Made by a program: the position numbers and the translations under genes. DNA of 64,000 nt from Hippopus hippopus (lineage: Eukaryota; Mollusca; Bivalvia; Cardiida; Cardiidae), in assembly GCA_946811185.2 (NCBI GenBank), contig OX328113.1, positions 2,542,001-2,606,000 of the forward strand. The letters are read 5' to 3'. The notes beneath the pieces are model-generated. The model made no database searches. It was not told the origin of the DNA and saw only the letters and a list, made by a program, of their open reading frames with translations. This document shows, in pieces, positions 42,488 to 53,095 of the stretch (positions are counted from its first letter, which is position 1; each line of letters opens with the position of its first letter).

Positions 42488-42650
42488 AAGCTGCAAGATC
42501 AAGATATAGTTTGGTCATAATCTAGAGTATAGCAGCGGACAGTGTAGATCAGAGATCAGACTGCACGTTCTGTGCAGTCTGATCTTGATCTACAGTGTCC
42601 ACAAAAGCTTCTGGTGTCATCTATGGTAATGAAAAAGTTAACAGTTGGTT
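42475..42650 (+). repeat. PAL-2b foldback element
   Basis: AGCTGCAAGATCAAGATATA, hairpin GATCAGAGATCAGACTGCAC and CATCTATGGTAATGAAAAAG. Confidence 0.78.
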
Positions 42651-42673
42651 GTTTTAATCGTTTTTGGACGGAA

Positions 42674-42902
42674 TTAAGCCTTTATACCAAACAACAAACC
42701 TTTGGACTGGTCTAACTCTAAGACATCGAAAAACGTGGCTCAAATGGTGTAAAAAACATATCTATGAAACGGTAGAAAACATTGTGGAAAAAGGAGAAAA
42801 TGCTGGTAAGCTTACCAGCATTTTCTCTTTTACCACAATGTTATCAAATGCCTTTTTTTCCCAACAGTCCGTTAAAATAGGGGACTGTTTGGTTAAAGAT
42901 TA
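42674..42902 (+). repeat. PAL-1 element, altered hairpin centre
   Basis: Centre CTGGTAAGCTTACCAG, a six-base longer palindrome than usual, still perfectly symmetric. Ends CCTTTATACCAAACAACAAA and GTTTGGTTAAAGATTAA. Confidence 0.8.
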
Positions 42903-43032
42903 AAAAAGCATATTTAGTTGGTTTTTTTTTTGGTCATGAATCAGACTTTAAAACACTATTTAATACTCGTACTTCTAGATATAATTTTCCCTGCAAACAC
43001 AAAGAAACTTGACGGTAACATCAGTTGCAAAG

Positions 43033-43353
43033 TCGAGCCATGGTAGCTCAGTCGATAAACGTGCAGGACTTGAAAACAGGGGGGTGGTGGGTTCGATCCC
43101 TGGCTCGGCCAATTTCTTTCCGAGGATTGATGATAGTCATTGCGACAGGATTCATTTCTCTCTCACTGCTGACCATTGTCTTGATGATGGTTATGTGGGA
43201 AAGCAGCCGGTGGCTTGGAAAGAAAATTGTGCGGAGTACTGGTGAAAGAGACTCCAGGAAAGCATGGATATGTGCACTGGCCGCCGTGATATAACTGAAA
43301 TAATGTTGAAAACGGCGTTAAACACCAAACAATCAATCAAACAATCAATCAAT
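43033..43353 (+). mobile_element. SINE-A, full length
   Basis: Best copy: head GAGCCATGGTAGCTCAGTCG with B box GGTTCGATCCCTGGC, body GGAAAGCAGCCGGTGGCTTG, 3' end GTTGAAAACGGCGTTAAACA and a CAAT tail. Head looks tRNA-derived. Length about 320 bp. Confidence 0.88.
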
Positions 43354-43465
43354 TGCAAGGGTGCACTTTTGGCCTCTAGATATTAGGGAGGTCGTTTTAC
43401 AATTGGTAATTGTCTATTGTATATACGGTCAGATCTGACGTCACAGACTTGTGTGAATACGAACC

Positions 43466-43620
43466 CACGTGATTAACAAGTGTCATTGATCACGTAATTG
43501 ACAAGTGTCATTGATCACGTAATTGACAAGTGTCATTGATCACGTTATGGACAAGTGTCATTGATCACGTTATTGACAAGTGTCATTGATCACGTTATTG
43601 ACAAGTGTCACTGATCACGT
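43466..43620. repeat. 25-bp satellite, six units
   Basis: Unit CACGTAATTGACAAGTGTCA plus TTGAT, repeated without interruption. Each unit has TGATCACGT at the junction. Abuts a PAL-3 copy. Confidence 0.9.
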
Positions 43621-43790
43621 GAAAAGGAGGCTTGGTGCATCTGCAAAAAGTATCGATTCATGTCAGCCTGCGCACTCTGAGCAAGCTAACATGGGCCGAA
43701 ACTTTTGGTTATCTTTCAATTTTCTGCCTGTCAATGGATAATTCTACCTCATGATTCAGTCGGTTTCCCCTTTTTGCCAGAGCATAGCTC
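43620..43790 (+). repeat. PAL-3 element with internal deletion
   Basis: TTCATGTCAGCCTGCGCACT and CAGTCGGTTTCCCCTTTTTG: about 80 bp between the two landmarks is missing. Confidence 0.7.
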
Positions 43791-43794
43791 ACTC

Positions 43795-44540
43795 ATTTTA
43801 GCATTTTATACTTCTCTCCCCCTCTTATCTGAACCTTTGTATAACACGCGTTTTTAGGCAATTTAAAGATTTTAAGATAAGCATAGCATTTGCTAAAAAG
43901 AAAAAATAACCTGATACCATCTCAGATTTGGATGAGTTAGGTTGCACAAAAGACGACCATGAAATTCTACGCAACTAAACGCACATTTTCCTGTACAAAA
44001 AACTTCCACTGACCAAAGCTTTGCTGATAAGCCCTGCCAAACCAGACTTCAAAAAGAATGGGCCCGGAGTCGCAGACCCTCTTCTGGTTTCTGCCTCATT
44101 TGTTTCGTCAAATAAAACCGGGGATAAAAAAAGCCAAATTTCATCGTTATTTGCAAATTCCTTCGAGCGCTCTGTTTCAAACTTTAACCATTTTCTGAAA
44201 AGTTGCCAAAAGCTTTTTGACTATTTTAATGCTTGAGATAACGTCACGTGACCCGTGAACGCCCCAGGATGGATTTCAAAGCAGCCGAACGAAACAGAAG
44301 CATCCCGATCGTCGTCTTTTATATCGTCTGCATTTCTATGGAACGCCGCGTGCTATCGCTGAAATGAAACAGCAAGGCTAGAATGTCGTCACCTTTGATT
44401 CACACTCTCGTTGTCGACGATAACTTTGCGAGAAAGTTCGAGATTTTACCTTGAATTACGCCACGTCACGCGCATGTCTGTGATCTTACCGGAAGTGGGT
44501 GGTCGAACGGTCTGTCAGAAAATTCAAATGGAGTCTTTTG
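43795..44540. other. Non-repeat stretch, no secure gene
   Basis: A 71-codon plus frame at 44021-44236 (TKN-free, Lys/Ser-rich) has no recognised homology. 44236-44510 is GC-richer, with GTCACGTGAC, CACGTCACGCGCATG and ACCGGAAGT, which could be a promoter or enhancer. Confidence 0.3.
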
Positions 44541-44542
44541 TA

Positions 44543-44850
44543 TTGATTGATTGTATGGTGTTTTACGGCGTTTTCAACATTATTTGAGTAATAACGCGGC
44601 GGCCAGTGCACCCATCAATGCTTTCCCGGAGTTTCTTTTACCAGTACCCAGCACAATATTCTTTCCAAACCACTGGCTGCTTTCCCACATAACCATCGTC
44701 GAAACAATGGTCAGCGGTGAGAAAGAAATGAATCCTGTCGAAATGACTTTTATCAGTGCTTGGAAAGAAATTGGCCGAGTCGGGGGTCGAACCAGCGATT
44801 CCCTGTTCTCAAGTCCTGCACGCTACCGAATGAGCTACTAGGGCCCAGTT
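44543..44850 (-). mobile_element. SINE-A, full length
   Basis: TGATTGTATGGTGTTTTACG to GAGCTACTAGGGCC. Confidence 0.82.
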
Positions 44851-45123
44851 CAACTGGACTCAATTTACATAATTTTGCTTGAAATTTTAACTGTTAAGAA
44901 TTAACAAAATATGCAAATAACTAGTTATTTTCCTTCGATATTTTCCAATTCATTGAAAAAGGATATCAAACGTGATATCAGAGTATTTTTCCTTCTTGTT
45001 ATCAGTCCAAAATATTCATGTGTGAGGTCAATATATACTTCTTATGTCAAGCCAATTGAGGTTAACTGAATTGAGGTTATACATGTGTGTGATAGATCGT
45101 GTTATCTGTTGATAATTATACAT

Positions 45124-45350
45124 GAGCCACATGCTCTGTGAAATAGGGGTTTGAATGAATTTGCAAAAAGTTTCGACCCAGGTCAGCCTGCGCGTTTCGC
45201 GCGCAGGCTGACCTTGGTTGAAGCTTTTTACTATCGGACAATTCTCTGCAGCTCAATGGACCAGTCTACCTCATGATCAAGAATTAGATGATGACTTGCT
45301 TTGTATAATACATCCTGTAGATGCATTAAACCCCCTTTTGCCATAGTAGC
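45124..45350 (+). repeat. PAL-3 foldback element
   Basis: Hairpin CCCAGGTCAGCCTGCGCGTT and complement; the loop is altered to GTTTCGC. Confidence 0.8.
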
Positions 45351-45359
45351 TTGTTCACC

Positions 45360-45556
45360 TATTTCCTGCCAAATAACTAACATGAATCTGTCAAGTCGAT
45401 AGTAAAAACCCAAATAGTGCTATTTCTAGGGGAAAAAAATTATCCTTATCGGACAGTGTAGATCCAACATCAGACTGCACGTTTTGTGCAGTCTGATCTT
45501 GATCTACACTATCCGCAAAAAGTCAGTAACTCGCGCTTAGCAGCCTTAAGGGTTAA
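45360..45556 (+). repeat. PAL-2 foldback element
   Basis: CTATTTCCTGCCAAATAACT to CAGCCTTAAGGGTTAA, complete hairpin. Confidence 0.82.
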
Positions 45557-45664
45557 CCAGATTTAAAAAAGAAAAAAAAAACTACTTATTGCATGCTTTC
45601 TATAGCATAACACGATTTGCAGGAAGCTATGTATTTAGATTTTTCATAACCATAACAAATTGCA

Positions 45665-45934
45665 AATGAAACATACTCTATCAAAAGGTGGGTTAATACA
45701 TCTCCGTGATCCATTATGCAAAGCAAGTCATCAAATAATTATGGATCCATAAAATCCTTTTGTCTATTAACCGATTGATCAATGTGGTAGACTGGCCCAT
45801 ATACATGCAGAAAATCCACCAATATAAAAAAAAAAAAAATCGACCCAGATCAGCCTGCGCGGATGGCGCAGGCTGACGTGGGTCGATACTTTTTGCAGGT
45901 GCATTAAGTCCCCTTTTCACAGAGCATAACTTAA
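45665..45934 (-). repeat. PAL-3 foldback element
   Basis: Hairpin GACCCAGATCAGCCTGCGCG, with a 13-A run replacing part of the left flank. Confidence 0.8.
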
Positions 45935-46117
45935 TTATATTTTTTAATAAATTAAGTTTACAAATAGTTTTCAAACCACTCCAAGTGTAAGAAAAATTAT
46001 TTTAAATGGTTCTTCCTTAAAGTGATACGTAGCTGATAAAGGTGCATGTATTTTTAGAATTCGCACAAGAATTTCGCAACGGCTTGCAAAAATGTAAGGT
46101 GATCACTTAAACGAGCC

Positions 46118-46737
46118 ACACGGATGGATTGGTGGATGGGTGGATAGATGGATGGATGGATGGATGGATGGACAGACCGACGGACGGACGGACGGACGGC
46201 GGAAGGAAGGTCGGACGGACGGGCGGACGGATGGATTGATGGATTGACGGATGGACGGACGGATGATTTGACGGATGGTTGGATGAATGGATGGATGGAT
46301 GGATGGATGGATGGATGGAGGATGGATGGATGGATGAATGGATGGATGGGTGGAGGATGGATGGATGAATGGATGGATGGGTGGGTGGATGGATGGATGG
46401 ATGGATGGATGGATGGATGGAGGATGGATGGATGGATGGATGGATGGATGGATGGATGGATGAATGGATGGATGGGTGGACGGATGGACTGACTGATGAT
46501 TTGACGGATGGTATGATGGATGGATGGATGGATAGATGGATGGGTGGGTGGGTGGGTGGATGGATGGATAAATGGAGGATGGATGGATGAATGGATTGAT
46601 GGAGCGAGGGACGGGCGGAAGGTCAGACGGTCGGCTTGCTAACTGGCTTGCTGACTAGCTGGCTGGCTGACTGACCAGAGGGATGCATGGACGGATGGAC
46701 AGATGGATGGACGGATGATTTGACGGATGGTTGGATT

Positions 46738-46770
<33 letters not shown>

Positions 46771-46875
46771 ATGGATGGAGCGAGGGACGGGCGGACGGTC
46801 GGACGGTCGGCTTGCTAGCTGGCTTGCTGACTGGCTGGCTGGCTGACTGACCAGAGGGATGCATGGACGGTCGAA
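46118..46875. repeat. GGAT microsatellite with internal duplication
   Basis: Long GGAT/GGAC tract. A GGCTTGCTAACTGGCTTGCT block at 46631 recurs with one change at 46808, showing a duplication of roughly 180 bp. Frames of Trp/Met/Asp or Ser/His/Pro repeats are artefacts. Confidence 0.93.
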
Positions 46876-47204
46876 TGAATGAACGAAAGATATCGCAAAA
46901 ATGATAATTATTATTATCAACAGCTTACGTGCTCTCACATATAAATTCGAATAAGAACGTAATACTGTAGAAATAAAATGAATGTAGATCTACATTTTTT
47001 TTTTTCAGTTTATATAGATTTACCAGATAGGTTTTTCGAAGTCACATTTGCCGTAAATTTATGAAACTCGCTGTCAATTATTTCGGATAAAATGAGAACC
47101 AGGTCTCCCCAGTGTGAGAAGTGAATATTATCGCACCCATTCCATGGCATATTAAATTAGATAGGTTTTTTTCTTAACCCAACCCTTCAAACCATTCACC
47201 AAAA

Positions 47205-48205
47205 GTATTTTCTGGTAAAATGATGATAAAGGTTTTAGAAAACATTTTAGGAAAATGATAAAATACTGCTTAACAGCATTTTCTCCATCTCCCACATTTT
47301 TATATTTTTTTACCGATTGCAGCAATTGAGACATAATAAATTTGTCGTCTGGAGATGCTTTCAATTTTGACAGATCTAAAATGTTGTCGTTTGGAAAACA
47401 TTGGTAAACAGCATTTTCTCCATTTCCCACAATGTTTTCTTTTGTATATAAGACAAATTGCAGTATTTTAGACATAATTGATTTGTCGTCTGCAGATGCT
47501 TTCAATTTGCACAGATCTTAAAATTTGTCGTTTGGTAATGAGCTAATAAGGCTTTTGAGAACATCATTTGGAAATTGAGGAAACACTGCCAAACAGCATT
47601 TTTATCCATCTCCCACAAAATTTTCTATTCTGTATAAGACAAACTGAAGCATTTGAGACATATAGATTTGTCGTCTGCAATTTTTTTCAATTTGGACAGA
47701 TCCGGAATTTTGTCATTTTGTTAGAGCTGATAAGACTCTTGAGAACATCTTTCGGAAAACATTGCTAAACAGCATTTTCTCCATTTCCCACAATGTTTTA
47801 TATTCTAAGACAAACTGTTACATTTGTTAGATTACCTTTTTTTTTTTCTTTTTTGGAACACGAGGAAATGCTGGAAATCAGTATTTTCTCCATCTCCCAC
47901 AATTTTTCTAATCTTCTTAAAACCAATTGTAGCATTTGAAGCATACTTAATTTGTCGTCTGCAAATTCTCTCAGTTTGGACAGATCTAAAATTTTGTCGT
48001 TTGGAAAAGTGCTAAGAAGGCTTTTGAGTACACCTTTTTGAAAATGATAAATAAATACTGCTAAACAGCATTTTCTCCATCTCCCACAATGTTTGCTATT
48101 CTATCAAAGACCAAATACAGCATTTGAGACATAACTAATTTATCGTCTGCAGATGCTTTCAATTTGGACAGGTCTAAAATTTTGTCGTTTGGTTAAAGAA
48201 TTGTT
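47205..48205 (-). repeat. Tandem PAL-1-derived array
   Basis: At least four units, about 150-240 bp each, of TTTTCTCCATCTCCCACA, ATTTGTCGTCTGCAGATGCT, ACAGATCTAAAATTTTGTCG. Each retains one hairpin half (AACAGCATTTTCTCC) and the outer segment. Confidence 0.8.
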
Positions 48206-48209
48206 GTAA

Positions 48210-48540
48210 TTTTGTATAATGGCGGGGCAGCATTATCGCATAGCAAATAGTTATAGATAAGAAATCCCCAAGAAACACTGATAAAGTAGTTCCCCAAAAC
48301 CGCGTAAAGCGCGCAATGATTTTAGCACATGCTGCGCACGCCACTTATGCGCACGTGATCTGCACGAGAGTGGGTTAAAATCGCAATGGAGCGGAATGTG
48401 ATAACATTCACAGAAAAAGAACCATCCCCAAGTGGCGACCATCGAGGGCTTGGCGAATAGAGAGGGTTTTAATTGAACGACAAAGGGACCCAGAGGGAAA
48501 ATTGCAAAAATGATTGTAAAATAAGAATGAAAGTAAAATG
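48210..48540. other. Non-repeat stretch with GATA motifs
   Basis: AGATAAG, CTGATAAAG and GTGATAAC occur in 48254-48405, together with GCGCACGTGATC. No exon seen. Confidence 0.3.
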
Positions 48541-48599
48541 AATGGCGAAACGTTGAATTGGTGAAAATTCTGTTTTGTAGCTTAACGTATTTACCAACC

Positions 48600-48790
48600 A
48601 AACACGATTTTTTAATGATCCTGAAAAAGAAAGCTTTTGAAAACATTGTGGGAAAAAGGAGAAAATGCTGGTTACCAGCATTTTCTCCTTTTCCCACAAT
48701 GTTTTCTATCTTGCCTCAATATCAAATTTATATTTTTTGAGTCGAATTTATGTTGTTGTCTGCAAATGCTTTAAATTTTCAACTAATCAC
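48600..48790 (-). repeat. PAL-1 foldback element
   Basis: Near-perfect hairpin at about 48647-48703. Confidence 0.8.
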
Positions 48791-48794
48791 TTAC

Positions 48795-48987
48795 AAGACG
48801 AAAAAAAAATAGGCTTGCCAAAGTTGAAAGCATTTGCAAATGACAGGTCAGTATTTTCTCCTTTTCTCACAATGTTTTCTACCCTTCTCAAAAGCAAATT
48901 TCAATTTTTGAAGTGCATTTATTTTGTTGTCTGTAAATACTTTAAATCTGAACTAATCTAAATTTCTGTCGTTTGGTAATAAGTTAA
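48795..48987 (-). repeat. PAL-1 element with half hairpin
   Basis: TCAGTATTTTCTCCTTTTCT and TGTCGTTTGGTAATAAGTTA. One arm deleted. Confidence 0.65.
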
Positions 48988-49230
48988 CACTTTACAAGAC
49001 GAAAAAAAAAATAGACTTGCCTAAAGTGAAAGCATTTGCAATTGACAATTCAAATGTTGCCTGAATGATTGGACTTGTCTTTTAAATAGTAGAACACGTT
49101 GTGAGAAAAGGGAGAAAATGCTGGTAAGTAACATCAGCATTTCCTCTTTTTCAAAAAATGTTTTCAAAAAGCCGTCTTCCACGAGGTCGTTAAAACTCGT
49201 TATTGTTCTTTTCTGCAATATGTAAACTCT
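48988..49230 (+). repeat. PAL-1 element
   Basis: TTGTGAGAAAAGGGAGAAAA with loop GCTGGTAAGTAACATCAGC. Its left part repeats the left part of the 48795 copy. Confidence 0.7.
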
Positions 49231-49254
49231 CTCAGCACCAAACAACAAATTAGA

Positions 49255-49385
49255 TGTGGCCTAGGTGGTAAACATCGCGCGAAAAGCAAAAAATACTGCT
49301 TCCAGAATTTTCTCCTTTTCTTACAATGTTTTCAAGAGGCTGGGTCGTTAAAACTCTGGATTGTTTGGTACTAGGTAAAACTCTC
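49255..49385 (+). repeat. PAL-1 fragment
   Basis: CATCGCGCGAAAAGCAAAAA and GTTTTCAAGAGGCTGGGTCG. Confidence 0.55.
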
Positions 49386-49494
49386 AGCACCACAATGATA
49401 ATATAAATTTGACTTCTATCGACGGCTAAAATAAAATCGACTGAAACTCAGAAAGAATCTTTCTTATTTTACAGGCTTGACGAAAAAAGCAGAC

Positions 49495-49556
49495 GGTATA
49501 GATTCAAGATCAGACTACACATTCTGTGCAATCTGATCTTGATCCTAGCCGTCCTC
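49495..49556 (+). repeat. Short PAL-2 hairpin
   Basis: GATTCAAGATCAGACTACAC with GTGCAATCTGATCTTGATCC: both arms carry the same G-to-A/C-to-T pair relative to consensus. Confidence 0.75.
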
Positions 49557-49659
49557 ATAGGCGTCCGTTCGTTCGTTCGTCCGTCTGCTGTCTGTTTTCT
49601 GTTTGTCTTTATGGCTCTATTGTCTCTATCTCTCGCATGAAAAATACTCATCCTGCTTT

Positions 49660-49742
49660 ACGCATTCTCCTTTTCCCACAATGTTTTCAAAAAACCTGTA
49701 CAACAGCGTTGTTAAATTACCGAATGGTTTAGTGCAGAGTTA
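49660..49742 (+). repeat. Half PAL-1 element
   Basis: CTCCTTTTCCCACAATGTTT to GGTTTAGTGCAGAGTTAA. Confidence 0.6.
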
Positions 49743-49904
49743 AGAGTTACAAGGCGTATAAAAGATGACGGAACATTGCGGTAAATTTAATGTAATAAAG
49801 ATGTTGATATGATTCCTACGCGCGCCAGTCATTGCTGAAATTCCGAGAGGGAAAAAATATCTTTCTTTACGGGCACCTAATGACATCTCACTCACGACCC
49901 TTAA

Positions 49905-50070
49905 ATTGTTTGACATTTTTAACTCTTTCCATACCATAGACGACACCAGGAGCTTTTGTGGACAGTTTAGATCAGAGATCTGGTCTACACTGTCCACTGC
50001 TTTATTCTAGAGTATGACCATACTGTCTCTTGATCTTGCAGCGATATTGTATTTGTAGCCTTCTAGAAAC
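49905..50070 (-). repeat. PAL-2b element, hairpin collapsed
   Basis: CTCTTTCCATACCATAGACG and GTATTTGTAGCCTTC flanks. The hairpin is reduced to GATCAGAGATCTGGTC by loss of the centre. Confidence 0.7.
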
Positions 50071-50136
50071 ACTTAAGCATGAGATTGTTACTGGCGATTG
50101 ATCCTTTTTCTACGTTGTTTTTTTTCTTAATTTGCC

Positions 50137-50310
50137 AGGGCGCAGTCTGTAGCATACAGGACTGAAGAATAGGGGGTCGCTGGTTCGATCCCCGGCTCGG
50201 CCAATTTCTTTCCGAGGATTGATGACAGTCATTGCGACAGGATTTATTTCTCTCTCACCGCTGATTATTGTTTCGACGATGGTTATGTGGGAAAGCAGCC
50301 AGTGGTAAGA
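50137..50310 (+). mobile_element. SINE-A, 3' truncated
   Basis: Head GGGTCGCTGGTTCGATCCCC and body to GTGGGAAAGCAGCCAGTGG. Confidence 0.78.
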
Positions 50311-50339
50311 ATGGGAATTGTGATAATCGAAACCACTGA

Positions 50340-50445
50340 TAGAGTAGCAGAGAGTGCAGAGCAAGATCAGACTGCGCGTATGTGCAAGATACGTGCAGTT
50401 TGATCTTGCTGTACACTCTCCGCAAAAAGATCTCAGGTTGCGAAC
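50340..50445 (+). repeat. PAL-2c hairpin
   Basis: GAGCAAGATCAGACTGCGCG, an extra AAGATACGTGC in the loop, GCAGTTTGATCTTGCTGTAC and ACTCTCCGC. Resembles 62830. Confidence 0.7.
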
Positions 50446-50539
50446 AATGTATTAAAAATAACAATCGTCAAGTTAGCAAGTTGGACCGTGACAATTATAT
50501 GCTTATGGATTCCAAGCGGGCGGTGCTTGTCAAATAAAC

Positions 50540-50752
50540 ATGGCTGCGATAATTTCTAATTATAGAAACAGGGGTCTGAATTTATATCACGGCTTCTGTT
50601 CGTTTCTATCAAAACTTTCCTGTAAATTATTAATTTGGCACTTTGATTACAATCAAATGCATCAATGTGCCGCCATATTGGTTCAGCTGTTACCACGTGA
50701 TAGATTTATGGGTCACGTGACTTATTTATGTCCTGTATCAATTTCGATGTAA
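50540..50752 (+). CDS. Possible small ORF, 70 codons
   Basis: ATG in the context AAACATGGCTGC, 70 codons to TAA (MAAIISNYRNRGLNLY...). Outside the repeat families. ATGGCTGC at the start and the later GTGCCGCCATATTGG resemble YY1 sites on either strand, and CACGTG occurs twice near the end. No recognised domain. Might be a first exon or a chance frame inside a regulatory element. Confidence 0.18.
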   Translation: MAAIISNYRNRGLNLYHGFCSFLSKLSCKLLIWHFDYNQMHQCAAILVQLLPRDRFMGHVTYLCPVSISM

Positions 50753-50759
50753 GAAAGGA

Positions 50760-51780
50760 ATGAAAATAAGTTCTACATGAATTAGTATCGAAAACAATAA
50801 AGCTTTTATGTATATAATATTTTGTCTAGAGTTGTATAAATTATAAATAATGTAGATATTGTTTCTACCTGATGTTACGGAAATTCTTACGTAGACGGAC
50901 TGACTCGACCATCGTTCGTTCGTTCGTTCGTTCGTTTGTTTGTTTGTCTCAGTGCAATGCAGTGTAATGCAGTGGCAGTTCTGATTGTTCATGCCAGCAA
51001 ACAGAACTACTGTACCTAATGATGCTTACATTCCAGTTAGTATTTTGATTTAGTGATGAAATTCGACTTATTTGTAAAGCTATTGCCATTTGCTTTTCTA
51101 CCAAAGTTGACATTAAAAAACACTGAACCTGCAAGACAACTTTGTTACCCATGCTGAAATAAACAGAGAAAAACATTTTTATGAGAAAAATTCTTACTCA
51201 TAATAAATCATGTCAAATAACATGATAAAACATGGAAATATTTTAGTGACCCACAAAAAAGGGTTTTTTTCATATTAGTTCGTCAGTGACGAAGAAAGAC
51301 AGCAGTTTTCAATTATGTTTGCTAGAAGTACTTTTAACTACTTACAGCAATAAAATCTGTTCTATTCTGTATTTCAATGTAAACCAAATAATTATCAGTA
51401 GTATTTCCTCAACGGGCTACGTAGCCTCTTAATGTATTTTTAGATTTCACGTCAGAAATTCAGAAACGTTTGCGAGATATCAAGAGACTAATATCACGCG
51501 TCGATTGCGGGATCGGATTCAAATAAGTACTATGACGTCATATTTGATGTCATAAAAGTAATAAATGAAGTTACTGATTGCAGAGCGACAAACCTGTTAC
51601 CGCCAAATTTACACATTTTTGCTGCATGTATCCGCTCAGTTTCTATACTATTGAAGAGAAAAGTGTATTTTGTGGTATTCAACAATGTTTAACATAAACC
51701 TTTGATTTGCAGCAAAGAAAATATCTAAAAATGCCCCTGTAAATCTTGCACTATTACTAGAAAAGTAACCTTTACGTTTT
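50760..51780. other. Unannotated stretch
   Basis: A TTCG run at about 50915 and a CRE-like TGACGTCATA at about 51534. No gene recognised. Confidence 0.35.
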
Positions 51781-51784
51781 TTAA

Positions 51785-51925
51785 TGGCTACAAATACAGT
51801 TCTGTTTCAAGATGAAGAGATCGTTTAATTATAATCTAGAATGCACGTTTTGTGCAGTCTGACCTTGATCAACACTGTCCACAACAGGTTTCTTCTGTTG
51901 TCAACGGTAAGGAAAGAGTTACTTC
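51785..51925 (+). repeat. PAL-2b element, half hairpin
   Basis: GGCTACAAATACAGTTCTGT and TTTTGTGCAGTCTGACCTTG. Confidence 0.65.
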
Positions 51926-51971
51926 TTAAGCCAACATAAAACGGGTAATATTTCTCGAGAACCGTACTTAC

Positions 51972-52029
51972 ACGTGCGCTCTTGCCATGGCGGCTTCCAG
52001 CTCGTACTTAATGGCTGCCAATAGACACC
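51972..52029 (-). CDS. Candidate exon, unknown protein
   Basis: A 58-nt stretch between a plausible acceptor (TATTAACTGTACAG) and a perfect donor (CACGT|GTAAGT) on the minus strand. One frame reads CLLAAIKYELEAAMARAHV, helix-like and alanine-rich with charged residues. It enters after one base of a codon and leaves after two. About 150 bp upstream on the same strand is an ETS/NRF1-like motif pair. I do not recognise the protein. The first exon is not obvious; ATG at 52127 could serve but its frame is not compatible without a very short intron. Confidence 0.3.
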
Positions 52030-52169
52030 CTGTACAGTTAATAAAGACAGATAAAGATCTATCAAAAATGTAAAAACCAACATGGAAGGCCGTTGCTGTA
52101 TGTTTGTGTAACGATAACAAGCCATTCCTTGGCAATCACTGATTAGCTTGCACAAATTGCAGCGAAACT

Positions 52170-52200
52170 CGTCCACTTCCGGTTGCGCCTGCGCATTGAA
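52170..52200 (-). promoter_or_regulatory. ETS plus NRF1-like motif pair
   Basis: On the minus strand: AATGCGCAGGCGCAACCGGA then AGTGGAC. TGCGCAGGCGCA is close to the NRF1 consensus and ACCGGAAGT to the ETS consensus, both typical of CpG-type housekeeping promoters. They sit 140-170 bp before the candidate exon. Confidence 0.35.
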
Positions 52201-52359
52201 CCGCCACTAAACGAATGAGTGAATCAATCTATGTTTTTCTTGCGGGAAATGTTTTTTTTTTTTATTTTTGTTTTTCATACTGAAGGCTTAGTCATATTTG
52301 AACAGTGTTACAACTTCAGAGTTCCATTTTAAATTAGTTCATGCCTTTGGTAAATCATC

Positions 52360-52535
52360 ACGTGGGCGTACCCATTGGGGTCGGCATTTCCGGTTGATCA
52401 TTGTTTCGACGATGGCTGTGTAAGAAAGCAACCCGAAGATGGTAGTGTGACAATGCAGCCATTTGCTTCGGGAGCATATTGTGCTAATTACTGGTACTTC
52501 AGGAAAGCATCGATAGGTGCGAGGGAAACAGCACT
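52360..52535 (+). mobile_element. SINE-A internal fragment
   Basis: TTGATCATTGTTTCGACGAT, GCTAATTACTGGTACTTCAG and GAAAGCATCGATAGGTGCGA. Confidence 0.65.
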
Positions 52536-52682
52536 GCTGTGTGTAGGTTTTCCAGTACTGCGCATGACAATTTTTTTTCCGACAGATCACAATTTTATAA
52601 AGAAGTACATTTTGATAGCGGCCATTGCTAGGGACAAAACAGACAGAACCCTTTATTGTCAACTTGACCATGTCCAGGCTCT

Positions 52683-52775
52683 TTACTCACCAACTATTCT
52701 CAAGAACGTTCTTCTGAAGACAAATCCTCCAAAATTTTCTAAATTTGAAAGTAACACAACTTCTGGTTGGCTAAT
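52683..52775 (+). repeat. Half R7 foldback
   Basis: GAAAGTAACACAACTTCTGG and TTGGCTAAT, immediately followed by the SINE-A tail. Confidence 0.6.
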
Positions 52776-53095
52776 GATTGATTGATTGATTGATTGTATG
52801 GCGTTTAACGCCGTTTTCAACATTATTTCAGTTATGCTGCGGCGGCCAGTGTACCTATCCATGCTTTCCTGGAGATTATTTTACCAGTAATCCTCACAAT
52901 ATTCCTTCCAAGCCACTGGCTGCTTTCGCACATAACCATCGTCGAAACAATGGTCAGCGGTGAGAGAGGAATGAATCCTGTCACAATGACTATCATCAAT
53001 CCTCGGAAAGAAATTAGCCGAGCCGTGGATCGAACCAGCGACCCCCTGTTCTCAATTCCTGTACTCTACCGACTGAGCTACATCTATCGGACTAC
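52774..53095 (-). mobile_element. SINE-A, full length
   Basis: TGATTGATTGTATGGCGTTT to CGACTGAGCTACATCTATCG. Confidence 0.85.

Noticed and set aside
46148..46938. Trp/Met/Asp-rich and Ser/His/Pro-rich ORFs
   Set aside because: GGAT microsatellite read in frame.
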